This document shows positions 1 through 6,102 of a stretch of DNA of 7,260 nucleotides, in pieces (position 1 is the first letter of the stretch; each line of letters opens with the position of its first letter). Under the pieces are notes generated by a model. It was given only the letters and a program-made list of their open reading frames with translations. It was not told the DNA's origin and did no database searches. The stretch spans positions 1 through 7,260 of the forward strand of contig SKFV01000086.1 in assembly GCA_007117785.1 (NCBI GenBank), written 5' to 3'. The position numbers and the translations under genes are program-made. The stretch is from Pseudomonas sp. Its GTDB lineage: Bacteria > Pseudomonadota > Gammaproteobacteria > Pseudomonadales > Pseudomonadaceae.

Positions 1-1509
1 CCCGTTATGCCGTTCTGCAGCCTGACGGGCAAAATTCTGCTCGGTACGATAGGCAGCATAGACCCGGTAGAGGGGCTGCCCAGTGACCACTGCGTCACCA
101 ATTCGCGCCAGCATATCCACCCCGGCACCAGCTGCCTTGGGCGCGCCGGCTAGACGGGCGATGCGCGCCAGCTGGAGATTGTCGATCCCCAGCACCACGC
201 CATCTTCCGGCGCCAACACGTTAAAGCTGTGCGGTGCCAACGGTGGGTTTTCCGGATCAAAGGGCTTGCCGCCCTGAGCCTTGATGATCGCCTGCATTTT
301 CTCCAGCGCGCGACCTGAATCGAGGATGTCACGGGCGATGGCAAAGCCATCGCCGCCGCGCACATCGGGATCAAACTCAAGCATGCGCCCTGCCAGCCGC
401 AGGGACTTTTGCCGCAAGTCCATCGGCGCGTCCGGGTGATTCTGCAATACGCGCATGACATCGCGCGCCTCCAGGGCCGGGCCGATACCCTGACCAATTG
501 GCTGGCGACCATCGGTAACCACCACTTCAATCACCAGCCCCATACAACCGGCCACGTATTCGAACAGCTTACGCAGCCGCCGCGCCTCGGGCATGCTGCG
601 CACCTTGGCGTGGGGACCAACCGGGATATCCAGCAGTAAATGGGTGGAACCGGCTGCTACTTTTTTCGACAGAATCGAGGCAACCATTTGCCCCGGTGAA
701 TCAATCGATAACGGTCGTTCTACGGCAATCAGCACATCATCAGCCGGCGACAGGTCACTGGTGCCGCCCCAGGCCAGACAACCCCGGTGGGTTCGCACCA
801 GCGCATTCAGCTCATCGAAAGGCAGCTCGACATTGGCCAGCACTTCCATGGTATCGGCGGTGCCGGCAGGGGACGTGATGGCGCGTGAGGAGGTTTTCGG
901 ACAGAGCATGCCGTGGGCGGCAACAATAGGAACCACCAACATAGAGGTGCGGTTGCCGGGAATACCGCCAATGCAGTGCTTGTCGACCACCGGATGTTCC
1001 TGCCAGTCCAGCCGGCGTCCGACGCGGCTCATGGCATCACTGAGGTAGAACACCTCCTCGCGGTCCAGCTCGCCCTGGTTACAGGCGACGACAAAGGCGG
1101 TCAGTTCAATTTTCGAGTACCGGTGCTCGGCAATGTCCTGCACGATGCGGCGAAAATCCTCCCGCGTCAGGCGCTCACCGGCAATCTTGCGATGCAGCGC
1201 CGGGATTGAGCCTGCGGGCTCGGCCTGGGCGACACTGACTTCGGTGCCGGCCGGCACGGCAAACTGGGTATAGGCATCTTCCGACAGACCCAACTGATTG
1301 CAGCCGACGATGCGTTCATCGTCGACCACATTCAGCGTGGCCAGCACCCGTTGGCCGTTACTGCGCACCTCGACTTTGGCCAGCGCCTGAAAACCTTCAG
1401 CGCGATACAACGGGCAGTCCCGGTGCAGATAAGCCACGTTTTCCCGGTAGGTATCAATACCCACCCGGCACAGGCTTAGGCCATGAGTAGTGTCGTCAGT
1501 GGTCGCCAT
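1..1509 (-). CDS. Thymidine/AMP phosphorylase family protein (archaeal-type), 3' end cut by the window
   Basis: Translating the complement from the ATG at 1509 gives 503 open codons with no stop before the window edge. The family is usually about 500 residues, so only a few C-terminal residues are probably missing. Residues 1-85 or so form the N-terminal domain found in AMP phosphorylases and their bacterial relatives but absent from E. coli DeoA. The catalytic part follows: DKHCIGGIPGNRT (176-188) is the phosphate/catalytic loop with Lys177 and His178. SSRAITSPAGTADT (207-220) matches the second phosphate-binding segment, WGGTSDLSPADD lies at 247-258, and ASILSKK (277-283), with Arg265 upstream, matches the base-contacting segment of thymidine phosphorylase. 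Expected reaction: phosphorolysis of a nucleoside (or NMP) to free base plus ribose-type 1-phosphate in the cytoplasm. The start is set by a GAGG site 9 bases upstream. The gene is 11 bases from the gcvP stop, so it is probably cotranscribed and translationally coupled. Family assignment is firm; substrate (thymidine, AMP or other) is undecided. Confidence 0.9.
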   Translation of the reverse strand, partial: MATTDDTTHGLSLCRVGIDTYRENVAYLHRDCPLYRAEGFQALAKVEVRSNGQRVLATLNVVDDERIVGCNQLGLSEDAYTQFAVPAGTEVSVAQAEPAGSIPALHRKIAGERLTREDFRRIVQDIAEHRYSKIELTAFVVACNQGELDREEVFYLSDAMSRVGRRLDWQEHPVVDKHCIGGIPGNRTSMLVVPIVAAHGMLCPKTSSRAITSPAGTADTMEVLANVELPFDELNALVRTHRGCLAWGGTSDLSPADDVLIAVERPLSIDSPGQMVASILSKKVAAGSTHLLLDIPVGPHAKVRSMPEARRLRKLFEYVAGCMGLVIEVVVTDGRQPIGQGIGPALEARDVMRVLQNHPDAPMDLRQKSLRLAGRMLEFDPDVRGGDGFAIARDILDSGRALEKMQAIIKAQGGKPFDPENPPLAPHSFNVLAPEDGVVLGIDNLQLARIARLAGAPKAAGAGVDMLARIGDAVVTGQPLYRVYAAYRTEQNFARQAAERHNG

Positions 1510-1518
1510 AGGCGTTTC

Positions 1519-1522
1519 CCTC
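1519..1522 (-). promoter_or_regulatory. Shine-Dalgarno site of the phosphorylase gene, overlapping the gcvP stop codon
   Basis: On the minus strand the gcvP stop TGA (1523-1521) reads directly into GG, so that GAGG is built partly from the stop codon. It sits 9 bases before the ATG at 1509. This supports that start and implies that ribosomes ending gcvP can reinitiate on the phosphorylase gene. Confidence 0.7.
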
Positions 1523-4403
1523 AGTCCTGATAGCTTTCCAGCGGTGGGCAGGCACAGAACAGGTTGCGGTCACCATAGACGTTATCAATCCGGTTGACGC
1601 TCGGCCAGAACTTGTTCGCGGCAACCCAGGCTTGCGGGAATACCGCCTCCTGACGAGAGTAAGGGCGTTCCCAGTCACCGGTAATGTCAGCGAGGGTGTG
1701 CGGGGCATGCCGCAGCGGATTGTCTTCCGCCGGCCATTCACCCTGCTCGACCCGGCTGATTTCGCTGCGAATGGTCAACATGGCATCGACAAAACGGTCC
1801 AGCTCGGCCTTGGACTCACTCTCGGTTGGCTCGATCATCAGGGTGCCGGCGACCGGGAAAGACATGGTCGGGGCATGGAAGCCGAAGTCCATCAACCGCT
1901 TGGCGACATCTTCCTCGGTAATCCCCGAGGCCGCCTTGAGTGGGCGGATATCAATGATGCACTCGTGTGCCACGCGGCCATTTCGGCCACTATAGAGCAC
2001 CGGATAGGCTTCGCCGAGACGCTTGGCCAGGTAATTGGCATTCAGGATCGCCACCTCGGTCGCGTCGCGCAGACCGATCGCGCCCATCAGGGCGATATAG
2101 GTCCAGCTGATCGGCAGAATGCTAGCGCTGCCCCAGGGCGCGGCGCTGACCGCACCATTTTCCGGGTTCGGGCCATCCAGCGGCACCACCGGGTGGTTGG
2201 CAACGTAAGGCGCCAGATGCGCCTTGACGCCGATCGGCCCCATACCCGGGCCGCCGCCGCCGTGCGGAATACAGAAGGTCTTGTGCAGGTTCATGTGCGA
2301 TACATCGGCACCGATATCCGCCGGACGGGTCAGGGCTACCTGGGCATTCAGGTTGGCACCATCCATATACACCTGGCCGCCATGCTGGTGGGTAATCTCG
2401 CAGATCTCGCGGATACCCTCTTCATACACGCCGTGGGTCGAGGGGTAAGTAATCATCAGGCAGGACAAATTGTCGGCGTTGTCGGCTGCTTTCTGCCGCA
2501 GATCAGCAACATCCACATTGCCCTGCTCGTCACAGTTGACCAGTACCACCCGCATGCTGGCCATCATCGCCGAGGCCGGGTTGGTACCATGCGCCGAGGT
2601 TGGAATCAGGCAGACATTGCGATGCCCTTCGCCATTGGCTTCATGAAATTTGCGAATCGCCAGCAACCCGGCATATTCACCCTGAGCGCCGGAGTTGGGC
2701 TGCATGCAGATAGCATCAAAGCCGGTAATTTCGCGCAGCATGGCTTCCAGTTCGGCGATCATGATCTGATAGCCTTCGGTCTGGGCCAAGGGTGCAAAGG
2801 GATGCAGCTGACCAAATTCAGGCCAGGTGACCGGAATCATCTCGGCAGTCGCGTTCAGCTTCATGGTGCAGGAACCGAGTGGAATCATCGAATGGTTCAG
2901 CGCCAGATCCTTGTTTTCCAGTGACTTGATATAGCGCAGCATCTCGGTTTCCGAGTGATAGCTGCTGAATACCGGATGGGTCATAAAGGCTGACTGGCGT
3001 TGCAGGCCGGCCGGGATGCCCGGCTCACCACTGATCGCACCATCCAGTTCGGGCACGGCAAGGCCGTGGCTGTCTCCGGCGAAGCAAGCCAGCAGGGTCT
3101 CGACCGTGCTGCGCGTAGTGCTTTCATCCAGGCTGATGCCCAGGGTATCGGCATCAATCAGGCGCAGGTTGATCCACGCACTCTGCGCCCGCTCAACAAC
3201 TTGCGCAGCCTTGCCGGGCACCTTGAGTGTCAGGGTATCGAAGAAATGCTGGTTGACCCGCTCAATACCTGCTGCGGCCAGGCCGTTGGCCAGAATGGCA
3301 GTCAAACGATGAACGCGACGCGCAATCGTCTTGAGGCCTTCCGGGCCATGATAAACCGCATAGAAGCTGGCGATATTGGCCAGCAGCACCTGAGCGGTAC
3401 AGATATTCGAATTGGCTTTTTCACGGCGGATATGTTGCTCGCGGGTTTGCAGCGCCATGCGCAAGGCACGGCTGCCACGGGCATCCACCGATACGCCGAT
3501 AATGCGACCGGGCATGGCCCGCTTGTAGGCATCACGGGTGGCGAAGAAGGCGGCATGCGGCCCGCCGTAGCCCATGGGTACGCCAAAGCGCTGGGCGCTG
3601 CCGAACACCACATCGGCGCCCAGCTCGCCCGGTGGCGTCAGCAGTACCAGACTGAGCAGATCAGCCCCGACACAGGCGAGACCTTTCTGCGCCTGCACCT
3701 GTTCGATCAAGGGTTTCAGGTCGCGAATCTCGCCCCAGGTGGTCGGGTACTGGAACAGCGCGCCGAAGACCTCATGCTCACCGAGGGTCGCCACATCGGC
3801 TACCACCGTCTCGAAACCAAAGGCTTCAGCACGGTTGCAGACCACAGAAATGGTTTGCGGATGGCAGTCCTGATCGATAAAAAACAGGTTGCTCTTGCTC
3901 TTGGCTACACGCTTTGCCAAGGCCATGGCTTCGGCAGCAGCGGTGGCTTCATCCAGCAGTGACGCACTGGCCAGCTCCATACCAGTCAGGTCGATAGTCA
4001 CCTGCTGGAAGTTCAGCAAGGCTTCCAGTCGACCCTGAGCAATTTCCGGCTGGTAAGGCGTATAGGCGGTATACCAGCCCGGGTTTTCCAGCACGTTACG
4101 CAGAATCACTGAGGGCGTCAGGGTGTTGTGATAGCCCATGCCGATACAGGAGGTATACACCTGGTTCTTGCTCGCTAACCCCTTCAGGTAGGCCAACACC
4201 TCCGCCTCGCTGCGCGGGCCGGACAAACCCAACAGGTCATCACGCAGAATGCTCTGCGGCACGGTCTGGCGAATCAGCTCGACCAGCGATGGCACACCCA
4301 GGGTGTCCAGCATGGCTTGCTGCTCAGCCGCATCCGGACCGATATGGCGGCGAATGAAGTCGTCAGTCTGTTCGAGGTCAGTAAGGCTTGGAGTGTGGCT
4401 CAT
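1521..4403 (-). CDS. gcvP: Glycine dehydrogenase (decarboxylating), P protein of the glycine cleavage system
   Basis: This 960-residue protein matches the single-chain proteobacterial P protein (E. coli GcvP is 957). It is a PLP enzyme that decarboxylates glycine and loads the aminomethyl group onto the lipoyl arm of GcvH in the cytoplasm. The N-terminal half (about 1-450) carries the family pattern, including IGMGYHNT (87-94), PYQPEIAQGR (116-125) and FGVPMGYGGPHAAFF (273-287). The catalytic C-terminal half shows GSCTMKLN (510-517), QPNSGAQGEYAGL (568-580) and SAHGTNPASA (603-612). PLP-binding Lys708 lies in NLHKTFCIPHGGGGPG (705-720). No key segment is missing. I start at ATG 4403 (MSHTPSLTDLEQ): a GCAGG site lies 7 bases upstream and the length fits. 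An in-frame extension to a TTG at 4433 would begin inside a hairpin and adds non-conserved residues. The gene lies 77 bases after gcvH with a terminator-like hairpin between them, and 11 bases before the phosphorylase gene. Confidence 0.98.
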   Translation of the reverse strand: MSHTPSLTDLEQTDDFIRRHIGPDAAEQQAMLDTLGVPSLVELIRQTVPQSILRDDLLGLSGPRSEAEVLAYLKGLASKNQVYTSCIGMGYHNTLTPSVILRNVLENPGWYTAYTPYQPEIAQGRLEALLNFQQVTIDLTGMELASASLLDEATAAAEAMALAKRVAKSKSNLFFIDQDCHPQTISVVCNRAEAFGFETVVADVATLGEHEVFGALFQYPTTWGEIRDLKPLIEQVQAQKGLACVGADLLSLVLLTPPGELGADVVFGSAQRFGVPMGYGGPHAAFFATRDAYKRAMPGRIIGVSVDARGSRALRMALQTREQHIRREKANSNICTAQVLLANIASFYAVYHGPEGLKTIARRVHRLTAILANGLAAAGIERVNQHFFDTLTLKVPGKAAQVVERAQSAWINLRLIDADTLGISLDESTTRSTVETLLACFAGDSHGLAVPELDGAISGEPGIPAGLQRQSAFMTHPVFSSYHSETEMLRYIKSLENKDLALNHSMIPLGSCTMKLNATAEMIPVTWPEFGQLHPFAPLAQTEGYQIMIAELEAMLREITGFDAICMQPNSGAQGEYAGLLAIRKFHEANGEGHRNVCLIPTSAHGTNPASAMMASMRVVLVNCDEQGNVDVADLRQKAADNADNLSCLMITYPSTHGVYEEGIREICEITHQHGGQVYMDGANLNAQVALTRPADIGADVSHMNLHKTFCIPHGGGGPGMGPIGVKAHLAPYVANHPVVPLDGPNPENGAVSAAPWGSASILPISWTYIALMGAIGLRDATEVAILNANYLAKRLGEAYPVLYSGRNGRVAHECIIDIRPLKAASGITEEDVAKRLMDFGFHAPTMSFPVAGTLMIEPTESESKAELDRFVDAMLTIRSEISRVEQGEWPAEDNPLRHAPHTLADITGDWERPYSRQEAVFPQAWVAANKFWPSVNRIDNVYGDRNLFCACPPLESYQD

Positions 4404-4410
4404 CGGGGTA

Positions 4411-4415
4411 CCTGC
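4411..4415 (-). promoter_or_regulatory. Shine-Dalgarno site deciding the gcvP start
   Basis: GCAGG (within GAGCAGG at 4411-4417 on the minus strand) lies 7 bases before ATG 4403. The upstream in-frame TTG at 4433 has no comparable site, because it lies in the 3' arm of a hairpin. This favours the 960-residue product. Confidence 0.65.
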
Positions 4416-4430
4416 TCGGGATAATAAATA

Positions 4431-4458
4431 CAAAAGCCCTGAAACAGCTCAGGGCTTT
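4431..4458 (-). terminator. Terminator-like hairpin between gcvH and gcvP
   Basis: On the minus strand AAAGCCCTGA (4458-4449), a 6-base loop GCTGTT and TCAGGGCTTT (4442-4433) form a perfect 10-bp stem. It is followed by T, G and then an AT-rich tract (TATTTATTAT at 4430-4421). The T run on the 3' side is TTTT interrupted by a G, so it resembles a moderate intrinsic terminator for minus-strand transcription; the plus-strand side has no T tract. It starts 23 bases after the gcvH stop and ends 28 bases before the gcvP ATG. It may act as a partial terminator, as an mRNA-stabilising 3' end for gcvTH, or as a processing site. Whether it terminates cannot be told from sequence. Confidence 0.6.
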
Positions 4459-4480
4459 GCAGCAAGATCGGAGGATCGGC

Positions 4481-4861
4481 TCAGATCGAGGCGCCGTAGG
4501 CTTCAGCATCCAGCAACTTGTCCAGCTCACTGCTGTCGCTGGGCTTGATCTTGAAGAACCAGGCTTCGCCATAAGGGTCGCCATTGACGCTTTCCGGCGC
4601 CTCGTCGAGGCTGTCGTTGACGGCAATCACTTCACCACCCACCGGCGCGTAAATATCCGACGCCGCCTTGACCGACTCTACCACGGCACACTCTTCACCG
4701 GCGCTGACGGTACGGCCAACCTCCGGCAATTCAACAAAAACCACATCGCCCAACAGGTCCTGGGCGTGGTCGGTAATACCGATGGTCAGGGTGCCATCGG
4801 ATTCTTCTCGCACCCATTCATGGCTGCTGGCGTAACGCAGTTCGGCGGGAATAGTGCTCAT
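4481..4861 (-). CDS. gcvH: Glycine cleavage system H protein (lipoyl carrier)
   Basis: This 126-residue protein is about the usual size (E. coli GcvH is 129). It is the mobile lipoyl carrier that shuttles the aminomethyl intermediate from GcvP to GcvT and is reoxidised by the L protein. The family hallmarks are all present: YASSHEW (10-16) near the N terminus, GITDHAQDLLGDVVFVELPEVG (28-49), and the lipoylation segment ESVKAASDIYAPVGGEV, in which Lys65 is the lysine modified with lipoate. GDPYGEAWFFKIK (93-105) closes the fold. The ATG at 4861 has a TGAGG site (4870-4874) with 8 bases between GAGG and the start. It lies 37 bases after the gcvT stop, consistent with an operon. I see no promoter of its own in that short AT-rich gap. 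Confidence 0.98.
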   Translation of the reverse strand: MSTIPAELRYASSHEWVREESDGTLTIGITDHAQDLLGDVVFVELPEVGRTVSAGEECAVVESVKAASDIYAPVGGEVIAVNDSLDEAPESVNGDPYGEAWFFKIKPSDSSELDKLLDAEAYGASI

Positions 4862-4898
4862 AGTGATATCCTCAAAACATTAGAAATTAGTGCCTGGC

Positions 4899-5984
4899 TC
4901 AAGCGTGCAGCGCTTGGCCGTGACGAACAAAACCGGGTTTGACGACCTGAACATCCAGCAATTTGCCGCGGATCTCGACCTGAGCTGTGCTGCCGGTATC
5001 CCTTGGTACGCGCGCCAGGGCAATCGAACAGCCCAGTGTTGGCGAGAAACTGCCGCTGGTGATTTCACCTTCACCGACGCCTGGCACGATAACCTTCTGG
5101 TGGCCGCGCAATACCGCACGTTGCTGCAGAATCAGGCCAACCTGCTTCGGCTGATCGCCAGCGGCGCGCTGGGCCTCCAGCGCCTGACGGCCGATAAAGT
5201 CGCGCTCTGCCGGCTCCCAGGCGATGGTCCAGGCCATATTCGCAGCCAGCGGCGAAACGCTTTCATCCATATCCGAACCGTACAGGTTCATGCCCGCTTC
5301 CAGACGCAAGGTGTCACGTGCGCCCAGCCCACAAGGCGCACAACCGGCAGCCAACAGAGCATCCCAGAAGGCTGGGGCTTCGTCTGCCGGCAGAATAATT
5401 TCCAGACCATCCTCACCGGTATAACCCGTGCGACCAATAAACCAGTCGCCTTCCGGCAGCCCCTGAAAGGTCTTCAGATCATTGATCAGGGCCGCGCGGA
5501 CATCGGTAACCAGACTCTTGCACACGTCCAGTGCGCGCGGGCCCTGCACCGCCAGCATGGCCAGATCATCACGCTCACGCAGGGTCACTGCAAAGCCATC
5601 CGCCTGCTGCTGCATCCAGGCCAGATCCTTGTCCCGCGTGGCAGCATTCACCACGACCCGGTAGCCGTTGGCAAACAAGTAGACGATCAGGTCATCAATC
5701 ACGCCGCCCTGCTCATTCAGCATGCCGCTGTACAAGGCCTTGCCGGCGATGCTCAAGCGCGCCACATCATTGGCCAGCAGGTATTGAAGATAGGCCTTGG
5801 CCTCGCTACCGGAAATATCCACCACAGTCATGTGCGAGACATCGAACACGCCCAGTTCACGGCGCACCTGATGATGCTCTTCCAGCTGCGAACCATAGTG
5901 CAAGGGCATGTCCCAGCCACCAAAGTCGACCATTTTGCCGCCGGTGGCCAAGTGCTTGTCATACAGCGGAGTACGCATACCCAT
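4899..5984 (-). CDS. gcvT: Aminomethyltransferase, T protein of the glycine cleavage system
   Basis: This 361-residue protein is full length (E. coli GcvT is 364). It takes the aminomethyl group from lipoyl-GcvH, releases ammonia and makes 5,10-methylene-tetrahydrofolate. Recognisable parts are the N-terminal TPLYDKHLATGGKMVDFGGW (5-24), FDVSHM (47-52) and GGVIDDLIVY (93-102), which holds the conserved catalytic Asp pair 97-98. Further on are RTGYTGEDGLEI (185-196), LGARDTLRLEAGMNLYG (220-236), and the C-terminal barrel with ITSGSFSPTLGCSIALARVP (308-327). The start at ATG 5984 is chosen because AAGGA lies 7 bases upstream; ATG 5978, two codons later, is possible but less well placed. It is the first gene of gcvTHP. 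A candidate promoter lies about 40-65 bases upstream. Confidence 0.97.
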   Translation of the reverse strand: MGMRTPLYDKHLATGGKMVDFGGWDMPLHYGSQLEEHHQVRRELGVFDVSHMTVVDISGSEAKAYLQYLLANDVARLSIAGKALYSGMLNEQGGVIDDLIVYLFANGYRVVVNAATRDKDLAWMQQQADGFAVTLRERDDLAMLAVQGPRALDVCKSLVTDVRAALINDLKTFQGLPEGDWFIGRTGYTGEDGLEIILPADEAPAFWDALLAAGCAPCGLGARDTLRLEAGMNLYGSDMDESVSPLAANMAWTIAWEPAERDFIGRQALEAQRAAGDQPKQVGLILQQRAVLRGHQKVIVPGVGEGEITSGSFSPTLGCSIALARVPRDTGSTAQVEIRGKLLDVQVVKPGFVRHGQALHA

Positions 5985-5991
5985 TCGGACA

Positions 5992-5996
5992 TCCTT
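5992..5996 (-). promoter_or_regulatory. Shine-Dalgarno site of gcvT
   Basis: AAGGA on the minus strand lies 7 bases before ATG 5984 and favours this start over the in-frame ATG at 5978. Confidence 0.75.
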
Positions 5997-6020
5997 CAGG
6001 TCGGGGAGCAGAAAGGCGCA

Positions 6021-6050
6021 ATTGTAGCTGCATTACGGGGTCTTTGTGCA
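6021..6050 (-). promoter_or_regulatory. Candidate sigma70-type promoter of gcvTHP
   Basis: In the gap between the permease stop and gcvT, the minus strand has TACAAT (6026-6021; one mismatch to TATAAT). An 18-base spacer separates it from TGCACA (6050-6045; four of six matches to TTGACA). Transcription would begin near 6014 and give a leader of roughly 30 bases that ends in the gcvT Shine-Dalgarno site. The -10 is good and the -35 weak, as expected of a promoter needing an activator or of modest strength. Read-through from the permease gene is also possible because no convincing terminator separates them. Confidence 0.5.
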
Positions 6051-6052
6051 GC
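6027..6052. promoter_or_regulatory. Inverted repeat inside the gcvT promoter, possible operator
   Basis: GCTGCA (6027-6032) and TGCAGC (6047-6052) are perfect inverted repeats whose centres are 20 bases apart, about two helical turns. They border the proposed -10 and overlap the proposed -35. The geometry suits a dimeric regulator, but the half-sites are only 6 bases and could occur by chance. I do not recognise it as a known regulator's site. Confidence 0.25.
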
Positions 6053-6102
6053 CCGGCGTGACAGTCGGCAATCGGTAAGCGGCCAAAAGGCTGCCCACCC
6101 GC

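Noticed and set aside
1632..2924. Long plus-strand open frame (430 codons) opposite gcvP
   Set aside because: It lies wholly antisense to strongly conserved gcvP sequence, its translation shows no recognisable domain, and it has the composition expected of a shadow of a GC-rich gene.
3000..3962. Plus-strand open frame (320 codons) opposite gcvP
   Set aside because: Antisense to conserved gcvP; no family resemblance and no supporting start context.
4421..4426. TATTAT as a -10 box of a separate gcvP promoter
   Set aside because: No acceptable -35 lies 16-18 bases upstream, and a start about 7 bases downstream would cut into the gcvP Shine-Dalgarno site.
4404..4433. Ten-codon N-terminal extension of GcvP from a TTG at 4433
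   Set aside because: The TTG lies in the 3' arm of the hairpin, lacks a Shine-Dalgarno site and adds non-conserved residues. ATG 4403 has a good site and gives the family length.
4862..4898. Possible promoter in the AT-rich gcvT-gcvH gap
   Set aside because: The nearest TTGAGC to TCTAAT pair has only about 12 bases between the hexamers, too short for sigma70.
6079..6094. Hairpin after the permease stop as an intrinsic terminator
   Set aside because: On the transcribed strand the 6-bp stem has an A-C mismatch, and no T tract follows.
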